Source: Taudactylus pleione (Eukaryota; Chordata; Amphibia; Anura; Myobatrachidae). From it: 64,000 bases of DNA. The position numbers and the translations under genes are program-made. Each line of letters starts with the position of its first letter. The stretch's first letter is position 1. Under the pieces are notes generated by a model, which searched no databases, had not been told where the DNA came from, and saw nothing but the letters and a program-made list of their open reading frames with translations. The DNA is taken from positions 6,782,001 through 6,846,000 of the forward strand of contig JAUIMM010000121.1 in the NCBI GenBank assembly GCA_031769625.1, read 5' to 3'. Below, one piece after another: positions 1 through 10,792 of the stretch.

Positions 1-60
1 CCCGATCCGAGTCCGATCCGAGTCAGGCTCGACTTTTCCCGCCTGACTCGGATCTGACAT

Positions 61-180
61 CGAGGCAAAACGTCATCATCCCGCCTTCCGAGTCTCGCGG
101 GTTTTGGATCCTATATAAGGTACCCGCGTCGGCGCCATTTTCTCACTCGGCTGTGGACAGTGAAGAGGGAGGGTGGGAGT
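61..180 (+). promoter_or_regulatory. TATA-box promoter of the hAT element
   Basis: TATATAAGG lies at 112-120 in a GC-rich context, followed about 25-30 bases later by a GCGCCATTTTCTCAC stretch where transcription would start. Position upstream of the leader array and the transposase fits an element promoter. The 5'-most 60 bases contain GATCCGAGT-type subterminal repeats. No experimental start site is implied. Confidence 0.55.
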
Positions 181-185
181 TAGTG

Positions 186-454
186 CTGTGTAGTGTAGTG
201 TAGTGTAGTGCTGCTGTTGTCCACTACTTCAAAGTCCATAGGGGCTGGCTGTGTTGTGCTGTGCTGCTGTTGTTAATAGGGGCTGTGTCCACTACTTCAA
301 AGTCCATAGGGGCTGGCTGGACTGTGTTGTGCAGTCAGTTCTCCATAGGGGCTGTGTCCACTCCAAAGTCCTGTGCAGTGTCCCAGTCCTAAAGGGGTGC
401 TGTAGTGTTGTCCAGGGGGTGCTCTGTCCATCAGGGGTGCTCCCCCCAAGTGCT
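186..454 (+). repeat. Short direct repeats in the hAT leader
   Basis: A (TAGTG)n run at about 191-211 is followed by two copies of a ~30-base unit containing CCACTACTTCAAAGTCCATA (221 and 289) and further variants of CATAGGGGCTG up to about 350. These grade into the ~160-bp array that follows. An open frame exists here but it is repeat-derived. Confidence 0.7.
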
Positions 455-2594
455 AAAAAAATAATATATTTTCTGTGTTTGTGAATTGTGTGCGCAGTAG
501 CCGCACGTGCATCAACAAAGTAGTGCCAAGCGTGCGCCTGTGTCATAAGTAAAGGGCCGGCTGGCTTGACCGTTAAAGGGTGCTGTAACCCCCGAAAGTA
601 CACTCCAGTCCAAACCAAAAAAAAATTATTTTCTGTGTTTGTGAATTGTGTGCGCAGTAGCCGCACGTGCATCAACAAAGTAGTGCCAAGCGTGCGCCTG
701 TGTCATAAGTAAAGGGCCGGCTGGCTTGACCGTTAAAGGGTGCTGTAACCCCCGAAAGTACACTCCAGTCCAAACCAAAAAAAAAATTATTTTCTGTGTT
801 TGTGAATTGTGTGCGCAGTAGCCGCACGTGCATCAACAAAGTAGTGCCAAGCGTGCGCCTGTGTCATAAGTAAAGGGCCGGCTGGCTTGACCGTTAAAGG
901 GTGCTGTAACCCCCGAAAGTACACTCCAGTCCAAACCAAAAAAAAAATTATTTTCTGTGTTTGTGAATTGTGTGCGCAGTAGCCGCACGTGCATCAACAA
1001 AGTAGTGCCAAGCGTGCGCCTGTGTCATAAGTAAAGGGCCGGCTGGCTTGACCGTTAAGAGTGCTGTAACCCCCGAAAGTACACTCCAGTCCAAACCTAA
1101 AAAAAAATTATTTTCTGTGTTTGTGAATTGTGTGCGCAGTAGCCGCACGTGCATCAACAAAGTAGTGCCAAGCGTGCGCCTGTGTCATAAGTAAAGGGCC
1201 GGCTGGCTTGACCGTTAAAGGGTGCTGTAACCCCCAAAGTACACTCCAGTCCAAACCAAATAAAAAAATTATTTTCTGTGTTTGTGAATTGTGTGCGCAG
1301 TAGCCGCACGTGCATCAACAAAGTAGTGCCAAGCGTGCGCCTGTGTCATAAGTAAAGGGCCGGCTGGCTTGACCGTTAAAGGGTGCTGTAACCCCCAAAG
1401 TACACTCCAGTCCAAACCAAATAAAAAAATATTTTCTGTGTTTGTGAATTGTGTGCGCAGTAGCCGCACATGCATCAACAAAGTAGTGCCAAGCGTGCGC
1501 CTGTGTCCTAAGTAAAGGGCCGGCTGGCTTGACCGTTAAAGGGTGCTGTAACCCCCAAAGTACACTCCAGTCCAAAGCAAATAAAAAAATATTTTCTGTG
1601 TTTGTGAATTGTCTGCGCAGTACCCGCACGTGCATCAACAAAGTAGTGCCAAGCGTGCGCCTGTGTCATAAGTAAAGGGCCGGCTGGCTTGACCGTTAAA
1701 GGGTGCTGTAACCCCCAAAGTACACTCCAGCCCAAACCAAACAAAAAAATATTTTCTGTGTTTGTGAATTGTGTGCGCAGTAGCCGCACGTGCATCAACA
1801 AAGTAGTGCCAAGCGTGCGCCTGTGTCATAAGTAAAGGGCCAACTGGCTTGACCGTTAAAGGGTGCTGTAACCCCCAAAGTACACTCCAAACCAAATAAA
1901 AAAATATTTTCTGTGTTTGTGAATTGTGTGCGCAGTAACCGCACGTGCATCAACAAAGTAGTGCCAAGCGTGCGCCTGTGTCATAAGTAAAGGGCCGGCT
2001 GGCTTGACCGTTAAAGGGTGCTGTAACCCCCAAAGTACACTCCAGTCCAAACCAAATAAAAAAATATTTTCTGTGTTTGTGAATTGTGTGTGTAGTAGCC
2101 GCACGTGCATCAACAAAGTAGTGCCAAGCGTGCGCCTGTGTCATAAGTAAAGGGCCGGCTGGCTTGACCGTTAAAGGGTGCTGTAACCCCCAAAGTACAC
2201 TCCAAACCAAATAAAAAAATATTTTCTGTGTTTGTGAATTGTGTGCGCAGTAGCCGCACGTGCATCAACAAAGTAGTGCCAAGCGTGCACCTGTGTCATA
2301 AGTAAAGGGCCGGCTGGCTTGACCATTAAAGGGTGCTGTAACCCCCAAAGTACACTCCAAACCAAATAAAAAAATATTTTCTGTGTTTGTGAATTGTGTG
2401 CACTGTGGCTGCACGTGCATCAACAAAGGAGCAGCGCCAAGCGTGCGCCTGTATCCCATAAGTAAAGAGCCGGCTGGCTCATTTCTTAAAGGGTGGTGTA
2501 ACCCACAAAGTGCACTACTCTCCAGCAAAAATAAAAAAAATATTTTCTGTGTTTGTGTGCGCCTTAGCCGCACGTATATATCAATATAACATAA
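455..2594 (+). repeat. ~160-bp tandem array in hAT leader, about 14 units
   Basis: The anchor TTCTGTGTTTGTGAATTG recurs at about 470, 630, 792, 952, 1113, 1273, 1432, 1593, 1752, 1909, 2068, 2222 and 2379, with a diverged unit near 2544. The period is 154-162 bp. Units differ mainly in the A-tract length and by small indels (loss of CCAGT near 1888 and 2206). The final units next to the coding start are the most diverged. Each unit holds GCGCAGTAGCCGCAC and ATAAGTAAAG. Minus-strand open frames of 70-128 codons over the array are repeat by-products. Confidence 0.95.
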
Positions 2595-2934
2595 ATGGAG
2601 GACCAAACTTTCTCCGATAAAAATAAAATAGGGAAAGATCAAGAACCACTTCCTCCTAGTGCTGTTGCTGCTGCTGGGAGTTGTTCATCATCCCAGAGAG
2701 GAAGTAGGAACACCACTACTTTTACTAAACAATTGACCCTCCAACAGTCCCTAGCGATGAGGATGAAGTACGACAGCAGTCATCCTGAAGCAAAACGTAT
2801 AACTGAGGCCTTGACTGCTATGTTGGTGTTAGACGTGCGTCCGGTATCCACCATTAGTGCAGTGGGATTTAGACAATTGATGGAGGTAGTGTGTCCCCGG
2901 TTCCAAATCCCGTCTAGATTCCACCTGCATCCTC
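2595..2934 (+). pseudogene. hAT transposase, N-terminal/central fragment (ZBED-like)
   Basis: ATG at 2595 directly follows the leader array. The first ~45 residues are polar and Ser-rich, then a region around residues 50-110 contains SLAMRMKYDSSHPEAKRITE and MLVLDVRPVSTISAVGF followed by FRQLMEVVCPRFQIPSR. This is the segment that in ZBED-type hAT proteins comes after the BED finger and begins the RNase-H-like core. The BED zinc finger itself is not seen. After IPSR the frame runs into a copy of the leader-array monomer and stops at 2967-2969, so the catalytic domain is absent. Family call is from motif recognition; function is lost. Confidence 0.7.
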
Positions 2935-3106
2935 AAAGCAGCAGCGACAAGCGTGCGTCTGTCTGTTAAAGGGTGGTGTAACCCTCAAAGTGCGCTCCAC
3001 AAACAATAAAAAAATTATTTTTTTTCTGTCTTTGTGAAATGTGTGGGCTGTAGCCGCACCTGCATCCTTAAAGCAGCAGCGACAAGCGTGCGTCTGTCTG
3101 TTAAAG
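2922..3106 (+). repeat. Leader-array monomer lying inside the transposase gene
   Basis: Two ~50-bp copies of a segment containing CAGCAGCGACAAGCGTGCGT (about 2925-2970 and 3056-3106) flank sequence matching the leader-array unit (GTGTAACC...CAAAGTGC...ATAAAAAAATTATTTT...TGTAGCCGCAC). This sits exactly where the transposase core is missing. Confidence 0.8.
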
Positions 3107-3471
3107 GATTACATCGGTGACAGCATCCAAGTAGGCATGTCAGACAGTCCGTACCTGTACAAACTGGCTCTATTTTACCTGAGTTGCCCCCCCTCCAGTG
3201 TGTACTCCGAAAGAGTGTTTAGTGCAGCCGGGAACCTTGTCAGCAAAAGGCGTAGGAGGTTGCTTCCACAAAATGTGGAGAAGATGATGTTCATAAAATG
3301 AATTATCAACTCTTCCAGGGAGACCAGCCTCCAGAACGTACAGAGGGACCTGTGGTTGTGGATTCCAGTGGGGACGAATTAATACTCTGTGAGGATGAGG
3401 ATGTACATAACACTGAAGAGGGTGAGGAATCGGTGGATGAGGAGGATGAGGACGACATCTTGCCTCCGTAG
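3107..3471 (+). pseudogene. hAT transposase, C-terminal dimerisation fragment plus acidic tail
   Basis: From 3107 the frame encodes YLYKLALFYLSCPPSSVYSE and RVFSAAGNLVSKRRRRLLP, the hAT C-terminal dimerisation signature (…SER.FS.AG…R..L…). The frame stops at 3299-3301. The reading continues one frame over from 3298 with an acidic tail rich in Glu and Asp (SGDELILCEDEDVHNTEEGE) to a TAG at 3469, so a small indel near 3298 has split the end. Hydrophobic packing residues typical of the dimer interface remain. Too short to act as a transposase. Confidence 0.8.
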
Positions 3472-4106
3472 AGCCAGTTTGTGCAGGGACAGATTAATTG
3501 CCAGCTTGTTTTGTGGGGGCCCAAACGAACCAATCATTTCAGCCACAGTCGTGTGGCAGACCCTGGCGCTGAAATGTTTGGTTTGTTAAAGTGTGCATGT
3601 CCTGTTTATACAACATAAGGGTGGGTGGGAGGGCCCAAGGACAATTCCATCTTGCACCTCTTTTTTTTCTTTGAATTATGCACTGTTTGGGGCCTAGTTT
3701 TTCAAACTGCCATCCTGTCTGCCACTGCAGTGTCACTCCTAGATGGACCATGTGTTTGTGCCGCCCACTCGTATCTCTTAGCATAGTCATCCAGCTACCT
3801 CGGTGCAACCTTTTGGATATAAAAACACTATTGTGAGGTGTGAGGTGTTCAGAATAGACTGGAAATTAGTGAAAATTAAGGTTATTGAGGTTAATAATAG
3901 CATAGGAGCAGAAAAACACACAAATTCTGTGATTTTAGCTGTTTTTATGCTTTTTTTTAAAAAAATACAGATCCAAAACACAAAACCCAGAACCCAAAAC
4001 ACGGAAGGGTGGTTTTGGCAAAACCAATCCAGATCCAAAACACGAAGAAAGATCCAGATCCAAAACCAAAACACAAAACACGAAAAGTGGCCGGTGCACA
4101 CCCCTA
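3472..4106 (+). other. hAT 3' untranslated and terminal region
   Basis: There is no coding signal from 3472 to 3957. From 3958 to 4090, repeated motifs such as GATCCAAAACAC and AACCCAAAACACGG form a subterminal repeat block, ending in GGCCGGTGCACACCCCTA at 4090-4106. Subterminal arrays like this are transposase-binding sites in known hAT elements; that role here is inferred. Confidence 0.6.
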
Positions 4107-4855
4107 GTCTTAATACAGTTGCTGTTTTTCCATAGAATGGTCAAATGACCTTTTGGGGTCAAAGAAGCCATAAATATTGAGGCCTAGCTCTACCTGTCAT
4201 TTCTATTGCAACTAGAAGTATAATGAGCCATTCATAGCTTCTATGTTCTTATCAGTAGCAGCTACATTCCATTGTAAGATGTGTAGAGATGCTAAGCATT
4301 ATGGGTAATTAGCAGTGATGTCCAGACTCTACACAAAGGAGCTTTGAAAGAGTTCATCTCCAGAGATACTAGGATATGTCATTACTGTATTTCTTTGTCT
4401 GGTAGTAATATCTTATCTTGCATGTGCAAGAGAGATAAGTTTGGTCAATGCTATGCTGGACCAATGAGTGCTTGGTACCTAGCACTGTATGTAATTAATA
4501 TGGGCTTAATATCCGGAAAGCCAACACCACAGACTAGGGTATATAATCAGGAGGTACACAAAGGACCCATTAGCTCATGGTAGACCTGAGTCTGCAGTAA
4601 GGTGCTGCCAAAGTATATTGATTGTCTGGGCGTTATTGCTTAATGATGGGCTTCCCAGAGAGAAGAAGATAAGATGAAGTACATCTTATGCTGAAGACGA
4701 TGATTTACCGGTGTCACGGGAATACATAGGCAAAAGTTGAGTACACAGTATACTTTGTTTGTTGTTTATTACTTGTAAATAAAGTGTGTTCATTTGTACT
4801 CACTCATATTGGCCACATGTGTGTGCTATTTCATTTCGATCAGAACGAAACCCAC
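4107..4855 (+). other. Possible solo-LTR remnant, otherwise unclassified
   Basis: The stretch has no coding signal. LTR-like traits are a TG start near 4275 (TGTAAGATGTG), a CCAAT-like box at 4461, a TATA-like GTATATAAT at 4540 and an AATAAA at 4779 before a T-rich end. A promoter, then polyadenylation signal, then short tail order fits U3-R-U5. I could not find matching terminal dinucleotides with a target duplication, and the 30-bp array begins directly after. Confidence 0.3.
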
Positions 4856-7800
4856 CATTATGCACACACCCACACTTACATAGGGACATACATACACACC
4901 CACACTTACATAGGGACATACATACACACCCACACTTACATTGGGACATACATACATACACACACTTACATTGGAACATACATACACACCCACACTTACA
5001 TAGGGACATACATACACACCCAAACTTACATAGTGACATACATACATACATACCCACACTTACATAGTGACATACATACATACCCACACTTACATAGGGA
5101 CATACATACATACATACATACACACATACCCACACTTACATAGGGACATACATACACACCCACACTTACATAAGGACATACATACACACACACACTTACA
5201 TAGGAACATACATACATACACCCACACTTACATAGGGACATACATACATACACACACACACCCACACTTACATAGGGACATACGTACACACCCACACTTA
5301 CATAAGGACATACATACACACCCACACTTACATAGGGACATACATACACACCCACACTTACATAGGGACATACACACACACACTTACATAGGGACATATG
5401 TACATACACACACACACCCACACTTACATAGGGACATAAATACATACCCACACTTACATAGGGACATACATACACACCCACACTTACATAGGGACATACA
5501 TACACACACACACCCACACTTACATAGGGACATACATACACACCCACACTTACATAGCGACATACATACACACCCACACTTACATAGGGACATACATATA
5601 CACACACACCCACACTTACATAGGGACATACATACACACCCACACTTACATAGGGACATACATACATACACACACAGCCACACTTACATAGGGACATACC
5701 TACACACCCACACTTACATAGAAACATACATACACACCCACACTTACATAGGTACATACGTACACACCCACACTTACATAGGGACATACATACACACCCA
5801 CACTTACATAGGGACATACATACATACACACACACCACCCACACTTACATAGGGACATACATACATACCCACACTTACATAGGGACATACCTACACACCC
5901 ACACTTACATAGGGACATACCTACACACCCACACTTACATAGGGACATACATACACACACACACACACTTACGTAGAGACATACGTACACACCCACACTT
6001 ACATAGGGACATACATACACACCCACACTTACATAGGGACATACATACATACACACACACACCCACACTTACATAGGGACATAAATACACACCCACACTT
6101 ACATAGGGACATACATACACACCCACACTTACATAGGGACATACATACATACATACCCACACTTACATAGGGACATACCTACACACCCACACTTACATAA
6201 GGACATACCTACACACCCACACTTACATAGGAACATACATATACACACACACACACACTTACATAGGGACATACATACACACCCAAACTTACATAGGGAC
6301 ATACATACATACATACCCACACTTACATAGGGACATACCTACACACCCACACTTACATAGGGACATACCTACACACCCACACTTACATAGAGACATACAT
6401 ACACACACACACTTACATAGGTACATACGTACATACCCACACTTACATAGGGACATACATACACACCCACACTTACATAGGGACATACATACATACACAC
6501 ACCACCCACACTTACATAGGGACATACATACACACCCACACTTACAGAGGGACATACATACATAACCACACTTACATAGGGACATACCTACACACCCACA
6601 CTTACATAGGGACATACCTACACACCCACACTTACATAGGGACATACGTACACACCTCCACTTACATAGGGACATACATACACACCCACACTTACATAGG
6701 GACATACATACATACACACACACCCACACTTACATAGGGACATAAATACACACCCACACTTACTAGGGACATACATACACACCCACACTTACATAGGGAC
6801 ATACATACATGCATACATACATATCCACACTTACATAGGGACATACCTACACACCCACACTTACATAAGGACATACCTACACACCCACACTTACATAGTG
6901 ACATACATATACACACACACCCACACTTACATAGGGACATACGTACACACCCACACTTACATAGGGACATACATACACACCCACACTTACATAGGGACAT
7001 AAATACACACCCACACTTACATAGGGACATACATACACACACACACCCACACTTACATAGGGGCATACATACACACCCACACTTACATAGGGACATACAT
7101 ACACACACACCCACACTTACATAGGGACATACATACACACCCACACTTACATAGCGACATACATAGACACCCACACTTACATAGGGACATACATACACAC
7201 ACACCCACACTTACATAGGGACATACATACACACCCACACTTACATAGGGACATACATACATACATACACACACAGCCACACTTACATAGGGACATAAAT
7301 ACACACCCACACTTACATAGGGACATACATATACACCCACACTTACATAGGGACATACATACATACATACACACACTTACATAGGGACATACCTACACAC
7401 CCACACTTACATAGTGACATACCTACACACCCACACTTACATAGGGACATACATACACACACACACACTTACATAGGGACATACGTACACACCCACACTT
7501 ACATAGGGACATACATACAAACCCACACTTACATAGGGACATACATACATACACACACACACCCACACTTACATAGAGACATAAATACACACCCACACTT
7601 ACATAGGGACATACATACACACCCACACTTACATAGGGACATACATACACACACACCCACACTTACATAGGGACATACATACATACACAAACACACACAC
7701 TTACATAGGGACATATGTACACACCCACACTTACATAGGGACATACATACACACCCACACTTACTTAGGGACATACATACATACACACACACACACACAC

Positions 7801-7895
7801 CCACACTTACATAGGGACATACATACACACACTTACATAGGGACATACATACACACACACACTTACATAGGGACATAATACACACCCACACTTAT
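4856..7895 (+). repeat. 30-bp tandem array (about 100 units)
   Basis: The unit is ACACCCACACTTACATAGGG followed by ACATACATAC, total 30 bp. It repeats with small insertions of CATA or CA dinucleotides that change local length. The core CACTTACATAGGGACATA is the best kept part. Point variants (AGTGAC, AAGGAC, AGCGAC, ACGT) are scattered without an obvious higher-order order. The array is open in several frames on both strands (Thr/His/Ile-rich on plus, Cys/Val/Tyr-rich on minus), which follows from a stop-free unit divisible by three and is not evidence of a gene. Confidence 0.97.
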
Positions 7896-8329
7896 ATAAA
7901 TGTAATTATAAGATGCACTTACTTTTGGAGCCTATCCTGACATGCTGCAGATGGCTGTTGTTGCTGGGGGCGGGGCCGAGCAGTTTCCATTATTAGGCTC
8001 CGCCCCCCGCAGCATAATCCAGTGATTCGCGGGTCTGTGAGAGTGGATGATACCTCTGACCCTGCGATGGTGACATAGTCAGGCGGAGTGCATTGTCCCT
8101 GGGGAGGAGCAGAGCGGGAGGAGGGCCCATCAGACAGCAGCAGCTAGTCCCCGGACACAGGAGGAGGGGAAGGAGCGGAGCGGGAGGCGGGCCCAATAGC
8201 CAGCAGTACAGCAGCACTCACCTGTATGAAGATGCTGCGATCCCGTTCCGACTTCCGAGTATTAGAGCCAGAGAGGCAAGGACGCTAGGGGAACGATCGC
8301 TCCAATTGCCCCCCCTGGATCCGTCACTG
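7896..8329 (+). other. GC-rich unclassified spacer
   Basis: There is no convincing gene. It includes an imperfect inverted pair GGGGGCGGGGCCGAGCAG (7968) / GGCTCCGCCCCCCGCAGC (7996) and two related AGGAGCAGAGCGGGAGG / AGGAGCGGAGCGGGAGG units (8104, 8168), each followed by CGGGCCCA/AGGGCCCA. It leads into the C-rich minisatellite and may be the start of the same repeat element. Confidence 0.45.
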
Positions 8330-8411
8330 CCTCCTCCCCATCTGTCATTGTGCTTCCCCCCTCTTCCCCATCTGTTATTGTGCTTCCCCCTTCCTTCCCA
8401 CCTGTTACTGT
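8330..8411 (+). repeat. C-rich minisatellite, left part (split by the retrovirus)
   Basis: Units of about 30-33 bp with the pattern CCCCATCTGTTATTGTGCTT then CCCCC. The array stops at TTACTGT (8405-8411), where the LTR begins, and resumes at about 17501 with TACTGTGCTTC. Confidence 0.85.
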
Positions 8412-8702
8412 TGTCAAAGTCAAATAATTGGATATGGCCATTTGCAATTGTTATCTGACAATCTAATCATCTATGGTCTGACAATGGGTTACCATGATGC
8501 TACTTTGCGTCGGCGCAATCTTATGCGCACAAATGCGAATCCACCACACACACACATACACTGATGTACATAACGCACACACATAAACTTATATGAATAC
8601 ACAGAGACGCTCGTATGTGTATCCACATGCGTACACATAGACGCTCAAATGCGTATTCACATACATACGACCATTTCCTATTTCAATACACGGACGCACA
8701 GG
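8412..8702 (+). repeat. 5' LTR, truncated (U3 part only)
   Basis: It matches the start of the 3' LTR (16468 on) with scattered substitutions and small indels until CACGGACGCACA. After that the 3' LTR continues for about 760 bases more, whereas here the sequence passes straight into leader sequence (GGTATAACTGGGCG). The promoter, R, U5 and primer-binding site are therefore missing. The segment carries many CACACA/TACACA and ATGCGTA-type short repeats. Confidence 0.85.
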
Positions 8703-9107
8703 TATAACTGGGCGAGAAACCGGAGCGTGTTTCTCAGTCAACTTCCAATTGTAATCGCAAAGTCCATTGATAGGTTAACGTCTCTGGGCAATGCGATCGG
8801 ACCGCATGGTTGTGTGAAAACCGTGATTGTGGAATTGGTTGTGGTGGAGGAAATCACTGGCAAGGCTAAGTGTTATTGGAATACTTAGAAGCTACCAGTG
8901 GAAAGTAACTCAAAGTAGGAAGCAGCAGACGAAGCTTGGTATAATTCGTCTGGAAAGCAGAAGTATAGCATAGGCTAGATTTTGTTTCCTCATTGTGTAA
9001 AACTGACAAAACATGCTTAGCGTTTGTTTGTACACAGTGGGTGAAAGTGAGTGGTAATTCGTCCGCCGGTCGAAATCTCTAGCGAAAGTAGCAAAGTATT
9101 GTCCCAG
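8703..9107 (+). other. Retroviral leader before gag
   Basis: Non-coding sequence between the LTR break and the gag start. An open frame from 8649 to 8888 crosses the LTR and leader and has no recognisable domain. I could not find a tRNA-complementary primer-binding site next to the LTR break, in line with a deletion of that region. Confidence 0.5.
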
Positions 9108-10784
9108 ATGGGTGCTAAGCAGTCACTAGGGATGGTCGATGAGATGCTGCTTATGAATGGACCGACCGGGTCAGTAAGGTATATAATGAATGAGAAGTAT
9201 GGCGCGTACGCAACCGTGTACTGCGACATATGGGTCAAGATGACCAAAGGATGTATGAAACCCTTTCCCAAAGTTGGCAGTTTTGATTCGGAGGTACTGA
9301 ATACTGTTAGAGACAACATATGTTTAGTCAAATGTTTAAAGAAAAGAGTGAAGTATAATGATTGTTTAAAGTTATGGCAGCACGAGGGGAACACGTGGCA
9401 CGGTGGTGTATGTGCATCGCAAAGCAGCGTACTCACAACACAAAGTAAGGCGCCACCCGGTAGCGTACAAACGCTGCAAGGTAGCGTCACTGTGCATAAA
9501 GAAGAGAGCGCATGTGCACCTCCACTGCCTTATGCGACCACAAGTGAAAGTACAGCCGATACCAAAAATAATAAAAAAATCGTAACAAGTAACCTATGCC
9601 CTGTTTTAAGTCACCTCAAGGAAGATGTAATTGTAAAAGATGATGAACCTATTGTAATTTCAGCAATTTCCGAAGCTGTTAATTTACTAGATATTCAACA
9701 GAGACCAGGAAAGGCAGTGATCCAACCTGCAGGGGCAGCAGCTGAAATTGGTGAGACTAGTGTAGAGCATAGCAGGAGGGGGAACATTCTTAGTACTGAA
9801 ACAGTAAGTCCAGCAATTCCTGAACATAGTGATGTGGTAAGTATGCATCCTGTCCGTACAATTGCAGTTCCCAATGGGAAACCAGACAAAGATGGTGTAG
9901 TTCCTATCAGGAATGTAGAAATGCATTGTCCATGGACGAGAGCAGAATTACATTCCATTATGTCAGACTTCCCAGACCCTAGGAAAGAGTTAGCCAAATG
10001 CCAGAAATTTGTTAAAGATTTAGGTAATGCTCACAAACCAACCAATAAGGATTGGAGAGTGGTGTTAAGGGCCTGTCTTCCTTCCAATACTGATGTACAA
10101 AAGTTTATTAAGGATTGTACATTGGAGGAGGATGAATCCTTAACGGATGAGGATAACCAAGTGAATATAAAGCGTATAATCACACAATTGGCCATATATT
10201 TCCCAGTGGTAGTGAACTGGAGTCAAATTTTCACTATTAAACAAAAGGATAGTGAATCTGCAACAGATTATTTTGCCAGAGCGCTGCTAGCAATAACTCA
10301 GTACACAGGGATAGCAGATATAAAATATGATGTACACCACAGGGAAGTAGCTGTAACGGTGCTAATGGATGGTCTCAAAGACAATCTAAAAGCTAGAGTG
10401 CAAACCTCTCTACCTAACTGGAGAGGAATTACTGTAGGTGCACTTAGAGAGTCAGCCATATAACTTGACAAGAACATTTGCAGGAAGAAAGAGGCACTGA
10501 GTGAGAAGTTAATGGCAGTGAGCATTCAGGTTCTAGAGGGATCACATACACAGCCACAGCCTTACAACACATACCAACAATGGAGTAATACAGTAAGGTG
10601 TTATAATTGTAACAAAGAGGGACACATAAAGAGGGATTGTAAACTGAGAAATCAGGAGCCACATAGAAAGGGAACATCTAGATACACACAGAGAGGGCAC
10701 TCCCAAAATCCAGGACATTTCCAACCATTACCTGCTCACATAGTGACAACAAATGCTCTACTGGACAGTGATAGTCAGTGCTAG
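9108..10784 (+). pseudogene. gag: Retroviral gag (matrix, capsid, nucleocapsid), broken
   Basis: The likely start is the ATG at 9108, giving MGAKQS, whose Gly-2 and Ser-6 fit an N-myristoylation signal for membrane targeting of matrix. An upstream in-frame ATG at 9051 is less likely for that reason. The N-terminal ~120 residues look like matrix (Trp/Cys/Lys-rich), then a variable Ser/Thr/Pro-poor linker, then capsid with SESATDYFARALLAITQYTG and ITVGALRESAI. An in-frame TAA at 10461 interrupts the end of capsid. The same frame continues with the zinc knuckle CYNCNKEGHIKRDC (CX2CX4HX4C) near 10593-10634 and ends at a TAG at 10782. Gag would assemble the virion and package RNA; this copy would give only a truncated protein. 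Confidence 0.85.
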
Positions 10785-10792
10785 GGGTCAGG
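10779..10792 (+). promoter_or_regulatory. Gag-pro junction stop codon, candidate readthrough site
   Basis: TGC TAG GGG TCA at 10779-10790: the gag stop is followed immediately by G-rich sequence and the protease continues in the same frame. In gammaretroviruses a UAG at this position is read through at low rate with help from a downstream pseudoknot. Whether such a fold exists here was not computed. Confidence 0.55.

Larger units (their letters stand above)
1..4106 (+). mobile_element. hAT-type (ZBED-like) DNA transposon, internally deleted, 5' end outside window
   Basis: The parts in order are a TATA promoter, a transcribed-leader tandem array, an N-terminal transposase fragment, a C-terminal transposase fragment with the hAT dimerisation region, and a terminal block at 3958-4106. 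That block is rich in ATCCAAAACAC-type subterminal repeats and ends in GCACACCCCTA, whose complement TAGGGGTGTGC is the kind of short terminus hAT elements carry. The 5' terminus and the 8-bp target duplication expected for hAT lie outside or cannot be tested. The middle of the transposase, including the catalytic core, is missing, so this copy is non-autonomous. Confidence 0.8.

Noticed and set aside
292..2642. Minus-strand frames over the hAT leader array (HAWHYFVDARAATAHTIHKH)
   Set aside because: They repeat once per ~160-bp unit and shift frame with A-tract length; opposite to the element's promoter and transposase.
4784..7891. Cys/Val/Tyr-rich (minus) and Thr/His-rich (plus) open frames over 60-270 codons
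   Set aside because: They follow exactly the 30-bp repeat, occur in several frames and on both strands, and break wherever a CA or CATA step shifts the frame. No signal peptide or conserved framework.
4856..7895. CRISPR-like array
   Set aside because: Units are contiguous 30-bp repeats with no unique spacers, in a eukaryotic transposon context.
8649..8888. Small gene across the LTR/leader boundary
   Set aside because: It crosses the 5' LTR break into leader and has no recognisable domain; chance open frame.
9051..9107. N-terminal extension of gag from the ATG at 9051
   Set aside because: The ATG at 9108 gives a myristoylation-type start (MGAKQS), standard for gag; the extension has no such signal.
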